NCBI GenBank assembly: GCA_012034865.1
Contig: JAAUOM010000013.1
Location: forward strand, 1-56,914
Origin: Acaryochloris sp. CRU_2_0
Lineage (GTDB): Bacteria; Cyanobacteriota; Cyanobacteriia; Thermosynechococcales; Thermosynechococcaceae
DNA: 56,914 nucleotides
Direction of reading: 5' to 3'
Below the pieces are notes generated by a model that searched no databases, was not told the DNA's origin, and worked only from the letters and a program-made list of their open reading frames with translations. The first letter of the stretch is position 1. Each line of letters starts with the position of its first letter. The translations under genes were made by a program, and so were the position numbers. Positions 20,128 to 28,484 of this stretch are shown piece after piece.

Positions 20128-20880
20128 ATGGTTCCTATGGATACCCTCAAAGCCCAGATCAGCGTGCATCCTAGCACTGAGTATCGAATTAATCAAAACC
20201 TAGACCTGTTTGATACCGCCAGTCTCTCCACCTTAGCCACCCAAGCTTGGTCGGGTCGGCAGCTCAAGTTTTGCTGTTCACCAGAGCTTAACCTGAAGGA
20301 ACAGAGGGCATTGCCCGTGCGCCTGTGCGAAGATGAATATCCCGGTTGGATCGATCTCCAATCTCTTGTTTTTTTACAGCCCGCAGAACACCCCTATCGA
20401 CCTGTTTCTCTCACCCCTGAACACGTCTCAGCTCGACTTCCTCAGGTGATGGCGTTTATGCAAACTGCTTTGCAGCAAGCGAACGTCTATTTGTGGGGGG
20501 GAACCCTTGGCCCTAACTTTGATTGCTCTGGACTCATGCAACGAGCCTTTGCCCAGGCAGGGATTTGGCTACCACGGGATGCTTATCAGCAAGAAGCCTT
20601 TACCCAGCCCCTTGTCAATCCAGGAACATCAGCAGCAGACCTAGTCAGCGTTCTGCAACCCGGTGATTTGATTTTTTTCGGCCTCGCTGAGAAAGCCAAT
20701 CATGTCGCGTTGTACCTAGGCGAAAGCCAGTATATTCATAGCTCCGGCACCGATCAAGGTCGAAACCAGATTGGCATTGATTATCTGTCAGCACAAGGCG
20801 ATCTCGTCACCCAGACCTATTACTCACAAATTCGAGGGGCAGGTCGTGTGATCAGCAGTTATCAGCCCGCGCCAACATGA
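20128..20880 (+). CDS. NlpC/P60 family cysteine peptidase (C40) with N-terminal SH3-like region
   Basis: A 250-residue peptidoglycan hydrolase-like protein. The C-terminal NlpC/P60 domain contains YLWGGTLGPNFDCSGL with catalytic Cys133, NHVALYLGE with His192, and QYIHSSG with His204. The first 90 residues form an SH3-like module (CEDEYPGWIDLQSL). Cyanobacterial homologues such as AvPCP cleave gamma-D-glutamyl-diamino-acid bonds in peptidoglycan peptides. No signal peptide is evident. It lies 67 bases after infA, with a good GGAGG site at 20115-20119. Confidence 0.88.
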   Translation: MVPMDTLKAQISVHPSTEYRINQNLDLFDTASLSTLATQAWSGRQLKFCCSPELNLKEQRALPVRLCEDEYPGWIDLQSLVFLQPAEHPYRPVSLTPEHVSARLPQVMAFMQTALQQANVYLWGGTLGPNFDCSGLMQRAFAQAGIWLPRDAYQQEAFTQPLVNPGTSAADLVSVLQPGDLIFFGLAEKANHVALYLGESQYIHSSGTDQGRNQIGIDYLSAQGDLVTQTYYSQIRGAGRVISSYQPAPT

Positions 20881-20933
20881 TGGGTCTTGCTCGTGATTTG
20901 GGTTCAATAAAATAAAGTCCTTGCGCAAAATAG

Positions 20934-21034
20934 AGCAATTCAAAAGATAGCAACTAACAGGTATATCTTCCTCTGCCCCATTTCTCCTCTGCTCATAGCA
21001 ATTTAAAACGTAACAACTACACAGGTATGTCTTC
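20934..21034 (+). repeat. Imperfect direct repeat around the kinase start codon
   Basis: A stretch of about 37 bases at 20934-20970 is repeated at 20997-21034, with about five substitutions and one indel (AGCAATTCAAAAGATAGC against AGCAATTTAAAACGTAAC, then CAACTA, CAGGTAT and TCTTC in both). The second copy contains the kinase start codon (GGTATGTCTTC); in the first copy that position reads ATA. It looks like an old local duplication of the translation start region. Confidence 0.65.
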
Positions 21035-22538
21035 TACTCGGTATCGAATTCTTGGGCAGGTTGGCCAAGGTCAATTTGGCCAAGTTTTTTGTGCCATTGA
21101 TCGGCAAACAAGCCAATTTGTGGCTCTCAAAGTATTCAATAAACGAGAGCTATCTACTCGATTATTTCTGCGAGAATTGCGATTGTTGACGAGCTTGCAG
21201 CATGCCCATATTGTTGCAGTCCAGACCATTGCCTACACTGCTAAGGAGCGGTATTTGGTGATGGATTACTGCGAAGGGGGAACCCTGCGAGACTTGCTGG
21301 TGCGCCTGATTCACCTCAGTCTAGAAAAGCGGTTGCAGATTATCATCAATGTACTCAAGGGGTTGGAATATGCCCATCAACGCCAAGTTATCCATTGCGA
21401 TCTCAAGCCCGAAAATATTTTACTGACCTATACTGCTACTGGTTGGTCAGCCAAAATTACGGATTTCGGTATTGCCCGCCTTGCCGAAGAAGCTGGATAT
21501 TCTGTTATCGGTCAAGGTGATACAGGGTCACCTGCTTATATGGCACCAGAACGGTTTTATAGTGAGTATTCCTATGCGTCTGATCTGTATGCAATGGGCG
21601 TCATCTTATTTGAATTATTGGTAGGGAAACGACCCTTCATGGGTCTCCCCGGAGAATTAATGACAGCCCATTTAAATGCAGTGGCTTCCATTCCAGCCTC
21701 GGTGCCATTTTTGTTGCGTTCGATTCTGAAAACAGCCCTGCAAAAATTGCCCCAAAAACGGTTCAAGAGTGCTGGAGAAATGCTGAAAGCCTTAGAGCTA
21801 GCAGCAAACGGCTTAGCCGCTGAGGTATCCACCTCTTATCACAGAGCCTCCAGTCAGGAGTTACCAGCAGAAACTCCTTATCCTGGGGTTTACTCAGAAC
21901 CCTTGTCCAGTCCCGTGCAATGTCTATTAGCAAACCCAGTCACGGGCGGATCGACCCCTACTGTTTTGCCAGAACAGCATCCTGCCAAGATGAACAAACC
22001 GGATTGGCTGTTTTTACTAGACCAGCGATATCGCGTTGCCATTACCTCCCAAGCTGGGCAAACTCAATTTCAAGGATTCACCCGCCGTGGTACTGCTTTA
22101 CCCTCGTTTTCAATCCCCATCGGCCTGCAACAGATCACCCAAAGTTGTCCTCATCCCTATCAATTGTTTGCGATCGCCACCGATCAATCCCAAATTGGGT
22201 TTTTGATTCATCTCAAACCTTGGCGATTGATCCAGATTGCTCTGGCTCTACAACCGGAACACGTCCTCTCAACCCCTTGGGGATACGTCCTCATGAACTC
22301 GAACCAAGTTCTTCTTCTGGGGCTGGATGGGCGACCTTTGGGTCAGTTTAGGCTAGCGATCGCCGAAACCGAGGAGGTTACTGCCATCACCAGCACTGAG
22401 CAAGGATTCATGATTGCAACTGGGTCAGGAGAATCAGCTACTCTCTATACCATTGATCTGCAACCGCTAGTCACTTGCTTACTCGAACAGGAAAACGCAA
22501 TGGATTCCCTAGAAACCACCCATAACTCAATTACCTGA
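21027..22538 (+). CDS. Hanks-type Ser/Thr protein kinase with an uncharacterised C-terminal region
   Basis: A soluble 503-residue protein. The kinase domain (about 5-270) has the Gly-rich loop GQGQFG at 13-18, VALKVF with Lys35, HCDLKPEN with Asp125 and Asn130, DFG at 146-148 and YMAPERF at 171-177. The usual HRD Arg is Cys124, so it is a non-RD kinase. After a linker, the last 180 residues have repeated beta-strand-like segments that could be a propeller-like sensor. No transmembrane helix is visible. The target is unknown. The gene lies between the peptidase and pyrC. Confidence 0.9.
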   Translation: MSSTRYRILGQVGQGQFGQVFCAIDRQTSQFVALKVFNKRELSTRLFLRELRLLTSLQHAHIVAVQTIAYTAKERYLVMDYCEGGTLRDLLVRLIHLSLEKRLQIIINVLKGLEYAHQRQVIHCDLKPENILLTYTATGWSAKITDFGIARLAEEAGYSVIGQGDTGSPAYMAPERFYSEYSYASDLYAMGVILFELLVGKRPFMGLPGELMTAHLNAVASIPASVPFLLRSILKTALQKLPQKRFKSAGEMLKALELAANGLAAEVSTSYHRASSQELPAETPYPGVYSEPLSSPVQCLLANPVTGGSTPTVLPEQHPAKMNKPDWLFLLDQRYRVAITSQAGQTQFQGFTRRGTALPSFSIPIGLQQITQSCPHPYQLFAIATDQSQIGFLIHLKPWRLIQIALALQPEHVLSTPWGYVLMNSNQVLLLGLDGRPLGQFRLAIAETEEVTAITSTEQGFMIATGSGESATLYTIDLQPLVTCLLEQENAMDSLETTHNSIT

Positions 22539-22582
22539 TCCCTACAGAACCAGCCCTATTAGAATTAAGGTTGGTGCAATCA

Positions 22583-23917
22583 ATGGTGGTTATGACTGGT
22601 TCCCCTGATTCTTTCTTACTCATCCAACAAGCAGACGTATTGCTACCCGATGGCCATATCCAGCAAACGGATGTACAAGTTCAAGGCGGTAAAATTACAG
22701 CAATTGGCACAGCCGATGCTACTCACGCAGATCGGATTATTGATGGTCAAGGATTGACCTTGTTGCCCGGTGTCATCGATCCGCAGGTGCATTTCCGTGA
22801 ACCCGGTTTAGAACACAAAGAGGATTTAGGAACCGCGACCCGTGCTTGTGCGCGGGGGGGCGTCACTTCTTTTTTGGAAATGCCCAATACCAAACCGACT
22901 ACCGCTTCCCAAGCCCAACTGACAGCAAAGTTAGCGTTAGCAGCTCAAAAAGCGTTGGTGAACTATGGCTTTTTTATTGGAGCCACTGGCCATAACCTTG
23001 ATGAATTACAACAGGCACACCCATCCCCCGGCATCAAAATCTTTATGGGGTCGATGCAGGGTGAGTTGTTAGTGGATGAAGAAACGATTCTCGATGCCAT
23101 TTTTGCCCAGGGCGATCGCCTGATTGCCGTTCATGCTGAAGATCAAGCCCGCATTCGCGAACGCCGCCAACGCTTTGCTGGCCAAACGGATCCAGCGATT
23201 CATTCCCAAATTCAAGATAACCAAGCCGCGCTATTGGCCACCCAGTTGGCCCTGCGCTTGTCCCGCAAATATCAACGCCGCCTGCATATCCTGCATTTAT
23301 CGACGGCGGAAGAAGCGGAGTTATTGCGCCAAGACAAGCCCCCTTGGGTAACTGCCGAGGTCACTCCCCAACATTTGCTCCTCAATACCGATGCCTATGC
23401 CCAAATTGGCACCCTCGCGCAAATGAATCCACCGTTGCGATCGCACCACGACAACGAAGTCCTATGGCAAGCCTTATTAGACGGGGTCATTGATTTTATC
23501 GCCACGGATCATGCCCCTCACACCCTAGCAGAAAAGGCCAAAGGATATCCCGACTCCCCCTCTGGGATGCCGGGGGTGGAAACCTCTTTAGCACTCATGT
23601 TAACCCAAGCTCACCAGGGTCGTTGTTCCTTGCAGCAAGTAGTGCAATGGATGTCTACGGCGGTGGCGCAAGCCTATAGCATTGCTGACAAAGGCAGGAT
23701 TCAAACAGGCTATGATGCCGATTTAGTATTGGTGGATCTGAACACAAAAACGCCCGTGCTTCGAGAAGCACTCCAGACCAAATGTGGATGGAGTCCCTAT
23801 GAAGGTTGGGTATTGACCGGGTGGCCCGTGGTCACCCTCGTAGGGGGACAGGTGGTCTATGATCATGGCCAGTTTGATCTGAGTGTGCGGGGTCAGGCAT
23901 TGCAATTTCAATCCTGA
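22583..23917 (+). CDS. pyrC: Dihydroorotase
   Basis: An amidohydrolase of 444 residues that closes carbamoyl-aspartate to dihydroorotate in pyrimidine synthesis. Visible motifs are GVIDPQVHFREPGLEHKED, VTSFLEMPNTKPTT, GIKIFMGSMQG, AVHAEDQAR, HILHLSTAEE and IDFIATDHAPHT with the catalytic Asp. The metal-site motif is QVH rather than HVH, so the first His appears replaced by Gln. Starts at TTG 22571, ATG 22583 and ATG 22592 are possible; the ATG at 22583 is used here. PyrD, the next enzyme, is at 33897-35044. Confidence 0.88.
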   Translation: MVVMTGSPDSFLLIQQADVLLPDGHIQQTDVQVQGGKITAIGTADATHADRIIDGQGLTLLPGVIDPQVHFREPGLEHKEDLGTATRACARGGVTSFLEMPNTKPTTASQAQLTAKLALAAQKALVNYGFFIGATGHNLDELQQAHPSPGIKIFMGSMQGELLVDEETILDAIFAQGDRLIAVHAEDQARIRERRQRFAGQTDPAIHSQIQDNQAALLATQLALRLSRKYQRRLHILHLSTAEEAELLRQDKPPWVTAEVTPQHLLLNTDAYAQIGTLAQMNPPLRSHHDNEVLWQALLDGVIDFIATDHAPHTLAEKAKGYPDSPSGMPGVETSLALMLTQAHQGRCSLQQVVQWMSTAVAQAYSIADKGRIQTGYDADLVLVDLNTKTPVLREALQTKCGWSPYEGWVLTGWPVVTLVGGQVVYDHGQFDLSVRGQALQFQS

Positions 23918-24089
23918 TTCAACGTTGAGGTGCTTTTTCAGACAGCGTTTGCCCTCCTCATCCCTACTGAATAGAATTGCTATTGAAAAGCATTACTATT
24001 GTTAAACAGTAGTACCATCTCCCGATTTTTGTAATCAATCCGGCTTTTTGTACGAATCAGCTCTAAGCTCAAGCCATCTAGCAAGAGGT

Positions 24090-24392
24090 TTACCAGCTAG
24101 ACTTGGTAACACCGGGCAACAAGCCTTCATGAGCCATTTCCCGCAAAACATGGCGAGAGAGGCCAAAGTCGCGGTAATAGCCCCGCGATCGCCCAGTGAG
24201 CCAACAACGGTTCCGCAAACGGGTGGGGGCACTGTTGCGAGGCAACCGCTGGAGTTGACGGTGCAAATCCATCCGCTCTTGCTGGGAGGTTGCTTGGGGA
24301 ATTTGTTCTAATAGTGCTTGTCGCCGTTGAGCGTATTTGGCGACCAATCGCTGGCGCTTTTTTTCTCGCTCAATCATGCCTTTCTTAGCCAT
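24090..24392 (-). CDS. rpsN: 30S ribosomal protein S14 (zinc-free long form)
   Basis: A 100-residue S14 beginning [20 protein letters not shown] and ending in [20 protein letters not shown], then [18 protein letters not shown]. It lacks the CxxC zinc ligands, so it is the longer zinc-independent type. As in other cyanobacteria, it is outside the main ribosomal cluster and stands alone, convergent with pyrC. Confidence 0.97.
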   Translation of the reverse strand: MAKKGMIEREKKRQRLVAKYAQRRQALLEQIPQATSQQERMDLHRQLQRLPRNSAPTRLRNRCWLTGRSRGYYRDFGLSRHVLREMAHEGLLPGVTKSSW

Positions 24393-24627
24393 GCCGTTAT
24401 CAGATATCCAAGTTGAATTTAAACAGTATTTTCCATTCTAACGAATCCTGTTCATTTCTAATGAATTTAATTCCCAGTTCCAAGATCCAGCAATTCCAAA
24501 TTCAGAACCAGTTTATGTCACTTTAGTGATAGCTCCATTGACTGCGTTGTTTGTGACTGACCCCAGATCATCCGGGTGTACCGTAGGAAAACAAAGGTCA
24601 TAATTAGGCTGAAGAAAGGAGACAACC

Positions 24628-25563
24628 GTGATTACAACGGAAAAACTGGATAAGCCCAACTGGTTTGCGATCGCATTTCAACTGGAAGGATCGATTGTGC
24701 TGATGATCCTGCCACGAATTATCATTTTTTCTGGTTTTGCTGCCACCATTGCCTTTCTGTACACCTCAGGATTCCCGATTTATCTAGAGAGGATGGGCGA
24801 GTTGACTACAAACGTGATCTATAACTTGATCCTGGGTCTGCTGATTGTTTTTCGCACGAATACCTCCTATGACCGTTTTTGGGAGGGGCGGAAAGCATGG
24901 GGTACTCTGGTGGTGAACAGCCGAACCTTAGCCCGAGAGATTCAGATTGGCGTTGCCGGAGCCGATGCGGCTGAGAAACAGGCGGCGATGCGTTTGTTAT
25001 CTGCTTTTGCGATCGCCACTAAACTCCACCTACGCGGAGAGAGCATTAATGAAGAACTCAAGGCACTCATCACCCCAAAGCAGGTGCAGCAGCTAGCAAC
25101 CACAGATAATCGTCCCCTGGTAATCTTGTTTTGGATTCGCACCTACCTACAGCAGGCGTTGACTGCGGGTCAAATCTCTGACTCTCGGATCGCAGAGGCC
25201 AATGGGATGCTCAACAATTTGACAGAAGGACTCAGCGGCTGTGAGCGGATTATTACAACCCCCATTCCCATTGCCTACCGCATTTTTCTCAAACGTTTAA
25301 TTTTGATTTACTGTTTGAGCCTGCCCTTTAGGTTCGTCCCCGAATTAACCTGGGGCGCAGTTCCGATGATGGCGATCGTCAGCTTTTTGCTCTTTGGAGT
25401 CGAAGAAGTGGGGCGCGAATTAGAAAATCCCTTTGGATATCAGGCTAACGATCTACCCCTTAATGAGATCTGTAGCGCAATTTTAAGTAACGTTGAGACC
25501 ACTGTTGCTCTGGGTACTCAGGCTTCTAAACAAGAACAAGACTCTTTAGTTCGTCTTTTGTGA
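24628..25563 (+). CDS. Bestrophin family (UPF0187) membrane protein
   Basis: A 311-residue membrane protein with at least four hydrophobic helices and the family signature FRTNTSYDRFWEGRKAWG near residue 76, plus a C-terminal GVEEVGRELENPFGYQANDLPL segment. Bestrophins form pentameric anion channels; thylakoid relatives adjust ion flux across the membrane in plants. Whether this one is an anion or cation channel cannot be told. It starts at GTG 24628, preceded by GAAAGGAGA, and is divergent from rpsN. Confidence 0.88.
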   Translation: MITTEKLDKPNWFAIAFQLEGSIVLMILPRIIIFSGFAATIAFLYTSGFPIYLERMGELTTNVIYNLILGLLIVFRTNTSYDRFWEGRKAWGTLVVNSRTLAREIQIGVAGADAAEKQAAMRLLSAFAIATKLHLRGESINEELKALITPKQVQQLATTDNRPLVILFWIRTYLQQALTAGQISDSRIAEANGMLNNLTEGLSGCERIITTPIPIAYRIFLKRLILIYCLSLPFRFVPELTWGAVPMMAIVSFLLFGVEEVGRELENPFGYQANDLPLNEICSAILSNVETTVALGTQASKQEQDSLVRLL

Positions 25564-25592
25564 CCACCACAGTGATATGGGAAGGAGCCTGA

Positions 25593-26156
25593 TCATCCTT
25601 TGTTTATTTTTAACCATGCAAAAACTTGCTCGGTTGTTAGTTGTAAATCCATCCCCGCCAAGACTTGGAGCTGACACGCACCTCGACAAATGTTAGGTTC
25701 TTGTTGTGGAGCAAAAATCAAGACAGAATAATCATCTGGATCGATCATCCATCCCAACTGGCAGCCATATCTGATGCAATGTAACAGGTTATCAATGACA
25801 CGGCTTGCCTTCTGATCCGGTGAAAGGATTTCAATTGACCAATCGGGGGCTTGCATAAAATTATCCTCTGGTTCTCCTACCTCATTGACTGGGATGCGAT
25901 TCCAGGCAATGACAGCGACATCAGGAATAAGAGATCGCCCTGCAAAGGTACAGCGTAATTCAGGTAAGGCGGTATAGGTTTCACTATGATTATCAATCTC
26001 GATCAATAGTCTTTTCTGTAGAATAGCGTGCCGAGTTTTGGGCATTGGCTTTTGAATCGCAACTCCATCCATATACTCCCAAGCTGGCGATCCCTCCACA
26101 TAAGGCAATTCCAGAAACGCTTCAATGGTTAGAGTGGGGGTGACAATAGCGGTCAT
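25593..26156 (-). CDS. Uma2 family (DUF820) endonuclease-like protein, copy 2
   Basis: A 187-residue paralogue of the protein at 2549-3112. It has LTIEAFLELPYVEG, ELRCTFAGRSLIPDVAVIAW with the PDxAV motif, DWSIEILSPDQKAS and LGWMIDPDDYSVLIF. The ELRCTF-GRS-PD-AV-WNRIP and APDW-IEILSPDQ blocks are shared with copy 1, but the C-termini diverge. The role of these cyanobacterial proteins is unknown. It is convergent with the bestrophin gene. Confidence 0.85.
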   Translation of the reverse strand: MTAIVTPTLTIEAFLELPYVEGSPAWEYMDGVAIQKPMPKTRHAILQKRLLIEIDNHSETYTALPELRCTFAGRSLIPDVAVIAWNRIPVNEVGEPEDNFMQAPDWSIEILSPDQKASRVIDNLLHCIRYGCQLGWMIDPDDYSVLIFAPQQEPNICRGACQLQVLAGMDLQLTTEQVFAWLKINKG

Positions 26157-26314
26157 AGTTGAGCAATGAGACCCTGGCTTTTGCTTTCAGTATAATCGAT
26201 GGCTTGGATTGAATGGGGACGGGCTGGCTACAAACAACAATTAATAGTGGTAGGGTTTAAAACTATAAAATAAACCTGTTTCTGACCTGCAACTTTTTGA
26301 AGCGGAAGGATCCT

Positions 26315-26677
26315 ATGACACAAGCTAGCGGTGCTCAACAAGCCACTGAGAAAAGCCTAGAGGCAATGCGAAAATTCTCAGAAACCTATGCCCAGCGAAC
26401 AGGCACGTATTTCTGTGCCGATCTGGGAACAACAGCGGTGGTGATTGAAGGTTTGGCCAAGCATAAAGATGATCTCGGTTCGCCTTTATGTCCCTGTCGC
26501 TATTACGAAGACAAAGAAGCAGAAGTGGAAGCCGCTTACTGGAACTGTCCCTGTGTACCTATGCGTGAGCGCAAGGAATGTCACTGTATGTTGTTCTTGA
26601 CACCAGATAATCCTTTTGCGGGTGACCAGCAAGCCATTACGGTTGAACAAATTCGGACTGAAACCAATCAATTCTAA
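26315..26677 (+). CDS. ftrC: Ferredoxin-thioredoxin reductase, catalytic (beta) subunit
   Basis: The catalytic subunit transfers electrons from photosynthetic ferredoxin to thioredoxin through a [4Fe-4S] cluster and an adjacent disulfide. From ATG 26315 the product is 120 residues. The diagnostic pattern CPC-x16-CPC-x8-CHC is complete at residues 59-61, 78-80 and 89-91. A longer in-frame start at 26297 is less likely. The variable subunit FtrV is not in the window. The stop overlaps the next start (TAATG). Confidence 0.95.
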   Translation: MTQASGAQQATEKSLEAMRKFSETYAQRTGTYFCADLGTTAVVIEGLAKHKDDLGSPLCPCRYYEDKEAEVEAAYWNCPCVPMRERKECHCMLFLTPDNPFAGDQQAITVEQIRTETNQF

Positions 26678-27141
26678 TGGATGACCTGCCTCCAGCCTTT
26701 TGGCAAGGGGTAGCAGAGTTTAATCAAGGGCAATATTATGCCTGTCACGATACTCTAGAAGCCCTCTGGATAGAAGCAACAGATCCTCTTAAAAGTCTTT
26801 ACCAAGGGATTTTGCAAATTGCCGTTGCATGTTACCACTTGGGCAACCAAAACTGGCAAGGGGCAGTAGTTCTCTTGGGTGAGGGGATAAGCCGATTGCA
26901 TCCCTATGAACCTCAATTTTCAAGTGTGGATATTGAACATCTGGTCAATGTCAGTACCAACCTATTAGAATGCTTGCAGCAAAGCGATCCAGAACAAGTG
27001 GCCAGATTCAGCCCACTTTTTGTAGAGTCCACTCAGCAGTCTGATACTGGAGATAGAGAGGCTACCGCTGATGATACTTTCACTTTGGTGCCTAAAATTA
27101 TCACAGTTTTGAGTTGTCAACAGGATGGAGGTACAGCGTGA
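26677..27141 (+). CDS. DUF309 domain protein
   Basis: A 154-residue helical protein overlapping ftrC by one base. The DUF309 signature is visible at the N-terminus: FNQGQYYACHDTLEALWIEA, then LYQGILQIAVACYHLGNQNW. The family has a conserved H-x3-E-x2-W motif and no known function; homologues are common in cyanobacteria and plastid-bearing plants. The acidic C-terminal third is not conserved. The one-base overlap implies co-transcription with ftrC. Confidence 0.8.
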   Translation: MDDLPPAFWQGVAEFNQGQYYACHDTLEALWIEATDPLKSLYQGILQIAVACYHLGNQNWQGAVVLLGEGISRLHPYEPQFSSVDIEHLVNVSTNLLECLQQSDPEQVARFSPLFVESTQQSDTGDREATADDTFTLVPKIITVLSCQQDGGTA

Positions 27142-27213
27142 AACTATCTTTTATCAGGGAGCATCGATTCGCTGATCATCATCGCTAACAGAACGAAATG
27201 TAAAGAGGTTGGA

Positions 27214-27609
27214 ATGCGGGCACGCATGGGTCAATTGAGGGTGAATTTGATCGGTATGATCTTGCTGGGTTTAGGGGTTGTTTTTTTAAATCCACTCCAA
27301 GCCCAGAACCAAAAACAAACGTTAACGTTGCGGGCTGATATCCAGAAGGCCAATGCTAAAACAGGTGTAATTACTGCTGTTGGCAACGTTCAGATTATTT
27401 ATCCAGAACATCAGTTCAAAGCAACGGCTGACAAAGCTGAGTACTTTAGTCGAGAACGCCGTATTCTCCTAGAAGGGGATGTGTTAGTTGAGCATAAAGG
27501 GCATAATCTGCAAGCAGATAAAATGACGTATCTCATGGACGAAGGTCGATTGGAAGCGCAGTCCCGCGATCAAAACTCGGTAGAAACCAACCTTCAGGTG
27601 CCTAAATAG
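27214..27609 (+). CDS. LptA/OstA-like periplasmic LPS transport protein
   Basis: A 131-residue exported protein: an N-terminal hydrophobic segment (LIGMILLGLGVVFLNPLQAQ) followed by an OstA beta-jellyroll half, with IQKANAKTGVITAVGNVQI, ATADKAEYFSRERRILLEGD and ADKMTYLMDEGRLEA. LptA bridges LPS from the inner to the outer membrane. The adjacent LptB and LptF/G-like genes support this assignment. It is shorter than E. coli LptA (185), consistent with cyanobacterial forms. Confidence 0.85.
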   Translation: MRARMGQLRVNLIGMILLGLGVVFLNPLQAQNQKQTLTLRADIQKANAKTGVITAVGNVQIIYPEHQFKATADKAEYFSRERRILLEGDVLVEHKGHNLQADKMTYLMDEGRLEAQSRDQNSVETNLQVPK

Positions 27610-27689
27610 CCTTTAGATGATGCTTCTTGGCTAAGGTATGAGCTATACCCCGCCATTGTTCTGAATCAAGGGAATAGGAGTGAGCTGGA

Positions 27690-28417
27690 TTGCGGATTTT
27701 GCTGCAAACGTGAGTAAATCCTATCATCGTCGTCATGTTCTCCAGGATGTGACCCTATCTGTGCATCAAGGCGAAATTGTGGGATTGCTTGGTCCCAATG
27801 GTGCGGGGAAAACCACGACGTTTTATATTGCTACAGGGCTAGAACAGCCCAATCAAGGCCGAATCTGGCTGGGCAGTAGGGATATTACAAATTTGCCATT
27901 GCATCAACGGGCAAGGTTAGGGATTGGCTATCTTGCTCAGGAACCCAGTATCTTTCGGCATTTGAGTGTCCGCGACAATTTGTTATTGGTGATGGAACAA
28001 TCGGGGGTACCGCACTGGCAATGGCAATCTCGATTAGCGGGGTTGTTAGCTGAATTTCAACTGAATTCTGTGGCCATGACTTTGGGGATGCAAGTGTCTG
28101 GGGGGGAGCGGCGACGGGCAGAATTGGCACGGGTCTTGGCAACAGGGGGGGAGGAGCCTCAGTTTTTACTGCTTGATGAACCCTTTGCAGGCATTGATCC
28201 AATCGCTGTCGCCGATCTGCAAACTCTGATTGCCCAGTTGTGCGATCGCAACATCGGCATCTTAATTACTGACCACAATGTGCGCGAGACCTTGGCCATT
28301 ACCCATCGCGCATATATCCTCACAGAAGGCAGCATTTTGGCTGCTGGCACACCCGCAGAGTTATATGACAATGTCCTTGTGCGCCAATATTATTTAGGGG
28401 ATCGGTTCCGTCGCTAA
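27690..28417 (+). CDS. lptB: LPS export ABC transporter ATPase LptB, probable one-base frameshift near its start
   Basis: LptB is the cytoplasmic ATPase that powers LPS extraction. Walker A GLLGPNGAGKTTTFY, the signature VSGGERRRAELARVLA, Walker B FLLLDEPFAGIDPIA and the switch ILITDHNVRETLAI are intact. The continuous frame would start at GTG 27680 with an atypical WIADFAANVSKSY. Adding one A to AAA at 27706-27708 and starting at TTG 27690 gives RILLQNVSKSYHRRHVLQD, the expected family N-terminus, and 242 residues. I prefer that reading. Confidence 0.88.
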
Positions 28418-28484
28418 TCGGGGATCTTGAGAATGGGCGGTCTGACCCTACCCTGTATTACACGCAAATTGCTGTCGTTGACTC

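Noticed and set aside
24393-24627. TCACT-TT-AGTGA inverted repeat as a regulator site
   Set aside because: Arms are only five bases and frequent by chance; no other support.
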